Position numbers and translations under genes: made by a program. Below, one piece after another: positions 8,027 to 15,530 of a stretch of 34,986 bases of DNA. The notes beneath the pieces were generated by a model. That model was not told the origin of the DNA and searched no databases. It saw only the letters and a list, made by a program, of their open reading frames with translations. Origin of the DNA: Candidatus Omnitrophota bacterium (GTDB taxonomy: Bacteria > Omnitrophota > Gorgyraeia > Zapsychrales > JANLHA01); assembly GCA_020849375.1 (NCBI GenBank), contig JADLGJ010000036.1, positions 1-34,986 of the forward strand. Direction: 5' to 3'. Numbering within the stretch: position 1 is the stretch's first letter; every line of letters begins with the position of its first letter.

Positions 8027-9904
8027 TCACTTTAATTTTAATGATGATTTGCCGGTGATCTCCATCTTCTGCAAATACGCCTCTTTGTAGTTCGGGTCCA
8101 GGCGTAAGGCCTGATCAAAATCAGCGATCGCCAAATCATACTTGCCGCTTTGAGAATACGCAAGCCCACGGTTAAAATAAACTGACGGGTTCGTCGGGTC
8201 CAAACGGATCGACCGCGAAAAATCATAAACCGCTTTGTCGAACTTACCCTGCTTTGCAAAAATTACCGCACGGTTGTTCGTCGCATTGATCGAGCGAGGA
8301 TTAAACCTGACCGCGAAATTAAAATCTGCAAGGGCAGCAGGTTCATTATCGCTCAAAAAATACGCTGTGCCACGATTTTCATAAGCTTCGGCATAGCCGG
8401 GCAAGATCTTCAAAACCTTTGTATAATCTGCGATAGCTAACGGGTACTTGCCGATCTCCCGGTAAAGGTTGCCGCGGTCAAAATAAGCGCCCCAGAAGGC
8501 CGGGGTCGTTTCGATCGATCTCGTGTATTCCGCGATGGCATCCTGATAGCGCCCCGCTTCTTTAAAGATCATGGCCAAATTACTGCGCGCATAGGGGTCG
8601 TTCTTCAGCTCGATCGCTTTACGGTAATCCGCAACGGCCGCCAACAACTCGCCTTTCTCATGGTATTCCGCCCCGCGGTGGACATAAGCCATTGCTAAAT
8701 TGGGCGAATGTTTAATGACCGCACTCCACAGCGTAGACGCATTGCGCCACAGCCGGCACTGCATAAAAGTTTTGGCTGTCAGAAGAAACCCTAAGCAGAC
8801 CAACAACACGAGGGCGATCTTCTTATTCTTGTCTTCCTCCAGAAATTTCGCGAACCAAAAACCGATGAGCGCACAAAACCCGACACTCGGTAAATACATA
8901 AAACGGTCGGAAACCGGATTAATATTCTCAAGATCATCGAACCGAAAAAGAAAAAAAATGGAAAGAAAATAAAACAGCACTGAAAATACAAAAAGTTTGT
9001 TCCGGCGGAAATAAAACACGAGGGCCACAACAAAAAGAAAAAGCAAACCCGAGGCGATGAATTCCAGATTGGCCCACGACAGCGGTTTCGGATATTGATA
9101 AAAAACGATCAACTCTCCGGGGAAAATAAACTTACGGATATAAAAAACACCGCACCACATCCACAACATCATCGCTTCGCCGACGGAATTCCAGGGAACA
9201 CGCACATTATAGGCATAGGTAATACCTGCGATAGGGATGACAATAATGAAATAAAGGACTTTTTCGAAAATGATACTCAGCGACCACGTGCGCCCCATCC
9301 ACCAATCACACAACAACAGGATCAGTGGCAAACTTAAAGCCATCGGCTTAGCAAGCACGCTGAGAAAACAACACATCACGCTGACCCAATAGTAGCGGCG
9401 GTCAGAACTTTTGACATAGCGCCAGTACTGATGGACCGCTAACATATAGAAGAACGCGTAAAGGACGTCTTTACGTTCCGTGACCCAAGCGACGGATTCA
9501 ACGTGCAGAGGATGAATGCCAAAGAAAAAAGCCCCGATCGCCGCGGCCACTTCCGACAAACCCATCTTCCTAAAAAAGAAAAAAACAAGAGCCGTCACGG
9601 CTAAATGCAGCAACAAATTATCGAGATGATAAACAAAAGGATTGTAACCGAGAAAATTATACTCAAGGGCAAAGGAGAACGTCGTGAGCGGAATATAGGT
9701 GGTATTGATGATGTCCAAAAACATCGCGCGGATATTTTCCGGTGACAAAGAGCGCAGGGTAGGGTTTTCCAGCAAATGCCCGGGGTCATCGTTCTTGATA
9801 AAACCATTGAACAAAGACGGCGAGTACGCGACCGCGACCAGCGCGAGTACAACCCAGAAAAGAAAATTTTTCAAGCGATGCGGCATTTTCAAAGAATGGC
9901 CCAA
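8027..9904 (-). CDS. TMTC-like membrane glycosyltransferase with six TPR repeats
   Basis: A polytopic membrane domain (residues 1 to about 375, ten or more hydrophobic segments) is followed by six tandem tetratricopeptide repeats (about 395-610). The first loop has the acidic pair in KNDDPGHLLENP, and a later segment reads HPLHVESVAWVTERKD. Both are typical of the GT-C O-mannosyltransferase-like family related to eukaryotic TMTC proteins, which use lipid-linked sugars on the outer side of the membrane. The TPRs probably bind an acceptor or partner protein. The start is uncertain: a TTG at 9904 follows GGGGG by six bases, while an in-frame ATG at 9886 has a weaker ribosome-binding site and would remove six residues. 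The gene lies 15 bp downstream of the acyltransferase and 7 bp upstream of the Yip1-like gene. Glycan and acceptor are unknown. Confidence 0.85.
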   Translation of the reverse strand: MGHSLKMPHRLKNFLFWVVLALVAVAYSPSLFNGFIKNDDPGHLLENPTLRSLSPENIRAMFLDIINTTYIPLTTFSFALEYNFLGYNPFVYHLDNLLLHLAVTALVFFFFRKMGLSEVAAAIGAFFFGIHPLHVESVAWVTERKDVLYAFFYMLAVHQYWRYVKSSDRRYYWVSVMCCFLSVLAKPMALSLPLILLLCDWWMGRTWSLSIIFEKVLYFIIVIPIAGITYAYNVRVPWNSVGEAMMLWMWCGVFYIRKFIFPGELIVFYQYPKPLSWANLEFIASGLLFLFVVALVFYFRRNKLFVFSVLFYFLSIFFLFRFDDLENINPVSDRFMYLPSVGFCALIGFWFAKFLEEDKNKKIALVLLVCLGFLLTAKTFMQCRLWRNASTLWSAVIKHSPNLAMAYVHRGAEYHEKGELLAAVADYRKAIELKNDPYARSNLAMIFKEAGRYQDAIAEYTRSIETTPAFWGAYFDRGNLYREIGKYPLAIADYTKVLKILPGYAEAYENRGTAYFLSDNEPAALADFNFAVRFNPRSINATNNRAVIFAKQGKFDKAVYDFSRSIRLDPTNPSVYFNRGLAYSQSGKYDLAIADFDQALRLDPNYKEAYLQKMEITGKSSLKLK

Positions 9905-9919
9905 AGCGGGCCCCCAGCG

Positions 9920-10972
9920 TTAAGTTCTCTGACCTAAGAATAACATATTTACAAGCGGATGTTTCCGGATCAATCCTTTTGAGAGCGCAATGCATAATGC
10001 GACGGCAATGAGGACAATGGCCGGCGCAAAGGCCAACAGGAACAACGGTGAATGGGTATCCCACACGATACCCGTCCGCGGCCACAGGCGCGAGAACAAA
10101 CCTTCGACCAGATACCGCTGTAACAAATAAATATCTAAGGAGTAAATGCCGGCCATCTCGAACCACCGCGCAGCGGGAGTCTTCATTAAATACACGCCGG
10201 CAAAAACCGCGAGCCCTATACCAAGAAAGCTGACGAGATACCGATAAACAAAACGAAATATTTCAAAACAATACTCCGTGGCCATAAAATTCATTTTATT
10301 GACGTAAATATAATCGTTTGTTGTCCAGGTAGGGGCTAAAAAAACAAATAAGACCAGGCAAGCTGCCAGTACGGCTTTATTATTGAGTTTCTGGATCAGT
10401 GCGCCGCCGTATTGATTAACAAAATATCCCGCCGCGTAGAACACATAAAACCATTTAATATAATACAGCGCCCCGTATTCATTGTACGGGATCACGAGAA
10501 GCAAAAAATAGACCGCAACGAAAGCCGCTATCCGGAAACGTTCCTGCAATTTAACCGAGAACAGAAGCAAAGCCGCACAGAAAAACAGGGTCGAGAGAAA
10601 CCATATTTCGGGATCAATGATCAGCTGGTCGATCCATTGACCGAAAAAGTTGAAGCCAGCTCCTTTACCGTCCAGAACATCAAGCGCATAAAAAGTCATG
10701 ACGCCCAGCGTCCCCCAGACAATATAGGGGATCAACAGACTTTTACACCGTATTTTGAAAACCTCGCCGATGCTCCGGCGGCTCAAACTCCAGGCCATCA
10801 AATATCCGCTGATAAAAACGAACAACGGCATATGGAACGTATAAATGGCCTTAAAGACCGGGTGGCTAAAAAAATCTTCGCCGTTCAAAACCATAATGCG
10901 TTGGAGCACATGGCCATAAACGACCAGAACGATCGCCAAGCCCTTAAGGACGTTGAGTGTCGAGTTTTTCAT
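9920..10972 (-). CDS. Acyltransferase-3 family membrane O-acyltransferase
   Basis: A 350-residue polytopic membrane protein of the OafA/OpgC-like acyltransferase-3 family, which O-acylates surface sugars such as O-antigen, glucans or other glycans. The family hallmark is at the N-terminus: LKGLAIVLVVYGHVLQR, with the conserved His in the first membrane helix. It continues with FHMPLFVFISGYL and a basic RCKSLLIPY segment before the next helix. About ten hydrophobic segments are present, and the length is normal for the family. The ATG at 10972 has no clear Shine-Dalgarno sequence. It is the first gene of the operon with the TMTC-like glycosyltransferase, which points to modification of a surface glycan or glycoprotein. 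The acyl group and acceptor cannot be read from sequence. Confidence 0.88.
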   Translation of the reverse strand: MKNSTLNVLKGLAIVLVVYGHVLQRIMVLNGEDFFSHPVFKAIYTFHMPLFVFISGYLMAWSLSRRSIGEVFKIRCKSLLIPYIVWGTLGVMTFYALDVLDGKGAGFNFFGQWIDQLIIDPEIWFLSTLFFCAALLLFSVKLQERFRIAAFVAVYFLLLVIPYNEYGALYYIKWFYVFYAAGYFVNQYGGALIQKLNNKAVLAACLVLFVFLAPTWTTNDYIYVNKMNFMATEYCFEIFRFVYRYLVSFLGIGLAVFAGVYLMKTPAARWFEMAGIYSLDIYLLQRYLVEGLFSRLWPRTGIVWDTHSPLFLLAFAPAIVLIAVALCIALSKGLIRKHPLVNMLFLGQRT

Positions 10973-11227
10973 TATTCTAAAAACGGTTCAGCTTTCTACG
11001 TTGTGGATTTCATTGATAAAATAATACAGGATTTTCCCCGATCTTTCGAATATTTTGGTCATTTCCTCAGGACTTTCGTGGGATTTTAGCATGCGCAAGC
11101 CGCGAAGTGGATAAAGAAAAGAACTTGTATAGCTACGCATTTTATGGAGTATGAGTTTGGAAGGAAAACAACCAGCCGATTTTAACGAACCGACACTGAT
11201 CATTGATATGCAGAAGATAAATGAAAA
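10973..11227. other. Intergenic region between tRNA-Glu and the acyltransferase gene
   Basis: About 255 bp with no supported gene. A 34-codon minus-strand reading frame (ATG at 11092, stop at 10988, starting MLKSHESPEEMTKIF) looks protein-like but has no ribosome-binding site and I do not call it. No convincing promoter for the acyltransferase operon was found, so readthrough from the tRNA-Glu promoter is possible. Confidence 0.5.
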
Positions 11228-11301
11228 TAGCCCCAACGGGATTTGAACCCGTGCTTGAAGACTGAGAATCTCCCGTCCTGACCAGGCTAGACGATGGGGC
11301 C
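11228..11301 (-). tRNA. tRNA-Glu (anticodon CTC)
   Basis: The minus strand folds as a complete cloverleaf of 74 nt. The acceptor GGCCCCA pairs with TGGGGCT (one G-U at the first pair). The D arm is GTCT/GGAC. The anticodon stem GGAGA/TCTTC encloses loop TTCTCAG with CTC as anticodon. The T arm is ACGGG TTCAAAT CCCGT. The discriminator is A and no CCA is encoded. A strong promoter lies 25-30 bases upstream at 11333-11360. Confidence 0.95.
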
Positions 11302-11332
11302 GCGACTTGAAATGTCGGCGAACTGATTGCCA

Positions 11333-11360
11333 ATATTAGCATATATCCCCCGACGGTCAA
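11333..11360 (-). promoter_or_regulatory. Strong promoter of tRNA-Glu
   Basis: On the minus strand TTGACC (11360-11355), a 16-bp spacer ending in TGC, and TAATAT (11338-11333). The expected start is about 25 bases before the mature tRNA 5' end. Confidence 0.75.
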
Positions 11361-11412
11361 TAAAAAACCTCGGCGCGCCCCAACCCTTGCCAGAATAAAT
11401 TCAGACAATATT

Positions 11413-11440
11413 TTTACCCGCCCTCAAGCTATGGTATATT
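11413..11440 (+). promoter_or_regulatory. Promoter for the FIST/kinase/regulator cluster
   Basis: TTTACC (11413-11418), 16-bp spacer ending in TGG, TATATT (11435-11440). An alternative -10 box TATACT follows directly at 11441-11446. The leader to the GTG start would be about 30 bases and includes GAGGAG. Confidence 0.55.
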
Positions 11441-11478
11441 TATACTATTATTAATGACTCATCGCTGAGGAGCTCTTT

Positions 11479-12666
11479 GTGTCCACATATATCGGGATCG
11501 GTTTTAGCAGGGACCCTGACGCCGCCAAGGCCGCGCAGGATGCCGCCGACCAAGCGAAACAAAACCTCCATGCCAGCAGCATTGATATCGCGATCGTCCT
11601 GAACACTTCCCACTACAATCCGGCTGATTTCCTCCCCATCATTTACAATCAACTCAAAAAAACGCGCCTGATCGGTTCCTCGACCGCCGCGATCCTCCTC
11701 GGAGAAAGGATCGAAGAACGCGGCATCGCGATCCTTTTGCTGTACTCAGATGATATCCGCTTTGAAACGGGCGGCGTGGAAAACATGCACCTGCAAGACC
11801 TGGCCGCAGCAGGATCACAACTAGCGGCCAGCTGCATCAGCAGCGATTACGGACAAGACCACCGAAAACTTTTATTATTTTTTGCGGACGGCCTCATCCA
11901 AGACCTTTCACGCTTTATTTCCGGGATGAGCAAAACTTTAAAAGGAACATTCCCCGTCATCGGCGCCGGAAGCAGCGACAACTTCCAATTTAAAAAAACT
12001 CATCAATACTTCAATAACACCGTCCTTACTTTTGGCGCTTGCGGCGTCCTTCTCGGCGGACGGCTGCAGGTCGGCACCAGTTGCCGGCATGGCTGGCGCC
12101 CCCTGGGCAAACCGCGTTTCGTCAATCAATTCGAGAACAATCTCATTAAAGAGATAGACCATAAACCGGCGGCGATGATCTATCAGGAATATTTCGAGGA
12201 CACCACGGAAACGCTGAAAGCGAGCAGCTTAGCGCATCTCAATGCCCGCTATCCTCTCGGGACTCCCCTCGGGGCTGGCCGGGAATATCTTTTACGGAAC
12301 ATTATCAACACTCTCGAGGACGACAGCATTGTCCTTCAGGATTCGATCCCCGATGGAAAACCGATCCATTTGATGATCGGCAACAAAGAATCCTGCCTGC
12401 AAGCCGCTGAACTCGCGGCACTCGAGGTCAAATCACAATTACAAGGACGGACGCCCAAATTGATCTTTGTTTTTGAATCAATGGCGCGTTATCGCATCCT
12501 GGGGCGCTCCGCGAACACAGAATTGCAGAATATCCGAAAGATCCTGGGCCCGGAGGTCCCTCTCTACGGCATGTATTCATTCGGAGAGATCTTTACTCAT
12601 TCGTCGGCCAATGGGCAGGAAACACTTTTACAGAACGAGAGTATTATCATCACGGCAATATGTTAA
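11479..12666 (+). CDS. FIST-domain sensory protein
   Basis: A 395-residue soluble protein with the FIST N and FIST C domains found in bacterial signal-transduction proteins and proposed to bind small ligands such as amino acids. The N-terminal half shows the typical alternation of beta strands and Gly/Ser turns: YIGIGFSRDPDA, an FIST-type LIGSSTAAILLGE segment, and FADGLIQDL with VIGAGSSDN. The C-terminal half ends in the family pattern VPLYGMYSFGEIF, THSSANGQETLLQNESI. No transmembrane segment or output domain is present, so it must act through partners. The start is GTG at 11479 with GAGGAG seven bases upstream. The histidine kinase begins 12 bp after its stop. In FIST operons the kinase is a common partner, so ligand sensing for that kinase is the likely role. 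The ligand is unknown. Confidence 0.85.
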   Translation: MSTYIGIGFSRDPDAAKAAQDAADQAKQNLHASSIDIAIVLNTSHYNPADFLPIIYNQLKKTRLIGSSTAAILLGERIEERGIAILLLYSDDIRFETGGVENMHLQDLAAAGSQLAASCISSDYGQDHRKLLLFFADGLIQDLSRFISGMSKTLKGTFPVIGAGSSDNFQFKKTHQYFNNTVLTFGACGVLLGGRLQVGTSCRHGWRPLGKPRFVNQFENNLIKEIDHKPAAMIYQEYFEDTTETLKASSLAHLNARYPLGTPLGAGREYLLRNIINTLEDDSIVLQDSIPDGKPIHLMIGNKESCLQAAELAALEVKSQLQGRTPKLIFVFESMARYRILGRSANTELQNIRKILGPEVPLYGMYSFGEIFTHSSANGQETLLQNESIIITAIC

Positions 12667-12678
12667 AATAATTTTCTT

Positions 12679-14172
12679 ATGGATAACCCGATCGAAATGA
12701 TCCTTGAATTCTTTATCCTTTTTCTGCTCATCGGCGGAGGAGTGCTCAGTTATTTCTTCTACAACGCTGTTCAGGAGATCAAAGTCCTGCGCAACGCATT
12801 AGGAAAACTCAGTGATTCTTTTGCTGAGCTTGACGAACAAGCGAAAATGATCGTCAAAACCGACCTCGAGTTGAACAAAACCCAGGAAGAACTCGATAAA
12901 CGGCTTAACGGGCTTGACGCACTGCAAAAAACATCGCGCCTCATCAGCACAACTCTCGACGAGAACGAAGTGTTCCGCCGGCTGAACCAATTTCCGCTCA
13001 ACGAACTCGGGTTTGAAAAGATCCTCGTTTATACTCTCGATGAAAATAACCAGCTGTTTCCGCGCATCTATTTAGGTTACAGCAAGGCCGAACATACAGA
13101 CATCACCACCAAGGTGGGAACCAACGCCAAACTCATGGAACTTCTTGGCGATGGGAATATGGTCTCGTCTTATAAAAGCGCACCGGAACTGCAAACCGAG
13201 ATCTTTGAAATGACGAATGTCCGCCATTTTGTACTGACCCCGATCCTGGCGCAGGACAAAATGATCGGGATCATCTTTGTCGGGAACCCGGGCGATGCGT
13301 TTGCGGTCACGGAAGGCGATACTGAGCTTATTTCCATTCTTGCCGACCAAATCGGTCAGGCCGTCGAGAATGCCCGGCTTTTTGAACAGGCCTTCCGCGC
13401 ACAACAGGAATCAGAAGCCAAGGTTCAGGAGCGCACCAAACAACTTTCGCGCGCCTTGACAGACGTCCAGGAGGTCAGCCGCAACAAAAGCGAATTTATT
13501 TCCGCCGTCTCTCACGAACTGCGGACTCCTTTGACATCCATCAAAGGCTACGCGGCTCTGCTCATCGCCGGGCAGATCGGGGATATTCCCGACAAGGTCA
13601 AAGACCGGCTCGAGAAGATCAATAAACATTCCGACAACCTGGTCAAATTGATCAACGATCTTTTGGACATCTCCAAGATCGAGTCGGGCAAGATCGAGAT
13701 GAAGCTGACGCCGCATCAAATTCCGCCGATGGTGGAAAATGTGCACGACCTTTTGACGCCGCAGATGAAAGAGAAAAATATAAACTTTATCAATGAAGTT
13801 CCGGCCAGCTGTCCTCCCCTGCCTACCGACATGAACCAGATCGAAAGAGTCTTCATCAACCTGATCAATAATGCGATCAAATTCACGCCGGTCGAGGGCA
13901 CTATCAAGGTCAGCGCGGTCGTAGACACTGACGAAGTGACTTTTGCGGTCTCTGACAGCGGTATCGGTATTAAAAAAGAAGATCTTCCGAGATTATTCAA
14001 CGAATTTTACCGCATCGAGAATGAGATCAATCAGAATGTCAAAGGGACCGGGCTTGGCTTAGCGCTCTGCAAAAAGATCATTGAGGCGCATAAAGGCCGG
14101 ATCTGGATCGAGAGTGAATTTGAGCACGGCGCAACGTTTTATTTCACCTTGCCCCGAAACATAAAAAAATAA
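12679..14172 (+). CDS. Membrane-anchored GAF sensor histidine kinase
   Basis: A 497-residue class I sensor kinase. One N-terminal membrane helix (residues 8-30) is followed by a coiled coil (about 33-80), a GAF-like sensory domain (about 85-235) and a second short coiled coil. The HisKA domain follows, with the phospho-acceptor His279 in SHELRTPLTSIKGY. The HATPase domain has N box NLINNAIKF (about 394), G1 DSGIGI (about 426), an F box near FNEFYR, and G2 GTGLGL (about 456). All catalytic boxes are intact. There is no obvious Shine-Dalgarno sequence before the ATG, so coupling to the FIST gene 12 bp upstream is likely. It probably takes a signal from the FIST protein and passes phosphate to the receiver encoded next. 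No periplasmic sensor domain is present, so the input is cytoplasmic. Confidence 0.93.
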   Translation: MDNPIEMILEFFILFLLIGGGVLSYFFYNAVQEIKVLRNALGKLSDSFAELDEQAKMIVKTDLELNKTQEELDKRLNGLDALQKTSRLISTTLDENEVFRRLNQFPLNELGFEKILVYTLDENNQLFPRIYLGYSKAEHTDITTKVGTNAKLMELLGDGNMVSSYKSAPELQTEIFEMTNVRHFVLTPILAQDKMIGIIFVGNPGDAFAVTEGDTELISILADQIGQAVENARLFEQAFRAQQESEAKVQERTKQLSRALTDVQEVSRNKSEFISAVSHELRTPLTSIKGYAALLIAGQIGDIPDKVKDRLEKINKHSDNLVKLINDLLDISKIESGKIEMKLTPHQIPPMVENVHDLLTPQMKEKNINFINEVPASCPPLPTDMNQIERVFINLINNAIKFTPVEGTIKVSAVVDTDEVTFAVSDSGIGIKKEDLPRLFNEFYRIENEINQNVKGTGLGLALCKKIIEAHKGRIWIESEFEHGATFYFTLPRNIKK

Positions 14173-14180
14173 AGGCGCCC

Positions 14181-14209
14181 TTTAGCATCTTGACGGTTGG
14201 CATGCTAAA
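14181..14209. promoter_or_regulatory. Perfect 8-bp inverted repeat upstream of the response regulator
   Basis: TTTAGCAT (14181-14188) and ATGCTAAA (14202-14209) are perfect reverse complements separated by 13 bases that contain TTGACG. The right arm ends 11 bases before the ATG at 14221. It may be an operator dyad or an RNA hairpin; no T-run follows, so a terminator is unlikely. Confidence 0.5.
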
Positions 14210-14220
14210 CTTAACTAGCT

Positions 14221-15153
14221 ATGAACAAAGAACGCATCCTCACAATTGACGACGACCCGGACATCCTCGATGTCCTCGACCTGACCCTGTCCGAATTTTA
14301 TGAAGTGATCCAGGCTCCCAACGGACAAGAAGGACTCAAGATGGTCCAGACCAAAAATCCTAATTTGGTCATCTGCGACTATATGATGCCGATCATGACC
14401 GGCAAAGAATTCTGCAAGGCCATGAAAAAGGATATTCTCCTCGAACACATTCCCGTGATCATGTTGACCGGCAAAGGCGAGACCAAAGACATGGTCGTCG
14501 GCATTGAAGCCGGCGCCGATGACTATCTCGTCAAACCTTTCGAACCGAGCATGCTTTTGGCCCGTATCAAAATGATCCTGCGCCGCACGAGCCGCAGCCT
14601 TGACGCGAACCCTCTCACCCATTTGCCCGGCAACACTTCGATCATGGAAGAATTACAGAACAAGATCGCCAGCGGCAAAACGTTCGCAGTCGGTTACGCC
14701 GACCTCGATAAATTTAAGATCTACAACGATAAATATGGTTTTGAAAAAGGCGATGAGGTCATCAAAGAACTCGCCCGGCTCTTAGTCCGCGTTGTTCGTT
14801 CCATTGGCGGGCCGGACGCCTTTATCGGGCATATCGGCGGGGACGATTTTGTTTTCGTAACAACGGACGAACTTGTCGAAGACGTTTGTAAAGGGGTCAT
14901 TACGGAATTCGATAAAACCGCACCACAATTTTATAACGAAGAAGACCGCACCGCAGGTTACATCATGGGCAAGGACCGGCTCGGCAACGAGATCAAGACC
15001 GGCCTGCTCTCCATCTCCATCGGCATTGTCTCAAATGCCAACCAACCTATCACCCACGTCGCGCAGATCAGTGAAAAAGGCGCCGAACTCAAAAAATACG
15101 CCAAAAGCTTCCAAGAAAGCATTTACGTGCGAGACCAGCGCAAAGCGAAGTAG
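14221..15153 (+). CDS. Response regulator: receiver domain plus GGDEF-type (GGDDF) output domain
   Basis: A 310-residue protein. The receiver domain (residues 5-120) has the acidic pocket at D10-D12, phospho-acceptor Asp53 in CDYMMPIMTG, the conserved Thr in MLTGKGE, and Lys105 in YLVKPF. The C-terminal GGDEF domain (about 130-300) keeps the nucleotide-binding DLDKFKIYNDKYGF segment, with F where most cyclases have H. Its signature is GGDDF at residues 206-210, so the fourth position is Asp instead of Glu. No RxxD inhibitory site is evident. Active cyclases make cyclic di-GMP from GTP; whether this variant is active is uncertain. It is the likely phosphate acceptor of the kinase that ends 48 bp upstream. 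No Shine-Dalgarno sequence is seen. The C-terminal RDQRKAK plus stop is repeated downstream. Confidence 0.9.
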   Translation: MNKERILTIDDDPDILDVLDLTLSEFYEVIQAPNGQEGLKMVQTKNPNLVICDYMMPIMTGKEFCKAMKKDILLEHIPVIMLTGKGETKDMVVGIEAGADDYLVKPFEPSMLLARIKMILRRTSRSLDANPLTHLPGNTSIMEELQNKIASGKTFAVGYADLDKFKIYNDKYGFEKGDEVIKELARLLVRVVRSIGGPDAFIGHIGGDDFVFVTTDELVEDVCKGVITEFDKTAPQFYNEEDRTAGYIMGKDRLGNEIKTGLLSISIGIVSNANQPITHVAQISEKGAELKKYAKSFQESIYVRDQRKAK

Positions 15154-15231
15154 TCGAGCAGAGATCAACGAAAAGCTAGATAATTAAGAAGAGATCGCGA
15201 AGGGACCAGCGCAAAGCTAAATAAAGAATAT
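15131..15231 (+). repeat. Repeated 3' tail of the response-regulator gene, each copy ending in a stop codon
   Basis: Copy A (15131-15160) encodes the end of the regulator, RDQRKAK-TAG. Copy B begins exactly 30 bp later (15161-15190) and encodes RDQRKAR-TAA in the same frame. Copy C (15202-15231) contains an exact 14-base match to A (15133-15146 and 15204-15217) and encodes RDQRKAK-TAA in another frame. A partial copy lies at 15191-15201. The block fills the space up to the stop of the convergent pilin gene. Confidence 0.8.
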
Positions 15232-15455
15232 TAGTATTGACTATCGTCGAAAGGCCACGGGCCGTTGACCGAAGTCTTATTAACGGCCGGTTCGCCCACA
15301 ATGCTAGCGAAAGCGCCATTAAAAGCGGCATTGGTTTCGACTTGAGCTCCGGGAAGTAAATTGCGGAAAGCGGTCAAAGCAATAATGACCATGAGGGCTA
15401 ACAAAAGTAGGTATTCAATTGCGACCTGGCCTGAATTTTTTGAAACTTGTTTCAT
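15231..15455 (-). CDS. Small pilin-like protein with class III-type signal peptide
   Basis: A 74-residue protein if started at the ATG at 15455. A short basic leader (MKQVSKNSG) precedes QVAIEYLLLLALMVIIAL, a hydrophobic helix. Cleavage between Gly9 and Gln10 would put the conserved Glu at +5 of the mature protein, as in type IV pilins, Flp pilins and archaeal class III-signal proteins. The remaining 40 residues are small and polar. The frame stays open up to an ATG at 15521, but I prefer 15455 because the leader then has the right length and a near-consensus promoter (15462-15490) points exactly there. It follows the sulfatase gene on the same strand but has its own promoter. No prepilin peptidase or assembly gene is in the window. 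It could be a structural pilin or a pseudopilin. Confidence 0.8.
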   Translation of the reverse strand: MKQVSKNSGQVAIEYLLLLALMVIIALTAFRNLLPGAQVETNAAFNGAFASIVGEPAVNKTSVNGPWPFDDSQY

Positions 15456-15461
15456 AGGACA

Positions 15462-15490
15462 ACTATAGCACGCGCGGTTAGGTATTTCAA
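15462..15490 (-). promoter_or_regulatory. Near-consensus promoter of the pilin gene, predicting a leaderless mRNA
   Basis: On the minus strand TTGAAA (15490-15485), 17-bp spacer ending in TGC, TATAGT (15467-15462). Only six bases separate the -10 box from the ATG at 15455, so transcription would begin at or beside the start codon. No Shine-Dalgarno sequence is present. Confidence 0.65.
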
Positions 15491-15530
15491 ACTCTTGAAT
15501 ATAATCATTTATATTGAACAATTTTACACA

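Noticed and set aside
10988-11092. 34-codon frame upstream of the acyltransferase gene
   Set aside because: No ribosome-binding site and too short to distinguish from chance.
15456-15521. Upstream start of the pilin gene at 15521
   Set aside because: It would add 22 residues before the prepilin leader and place the near-consensus promoter inside the coding region.
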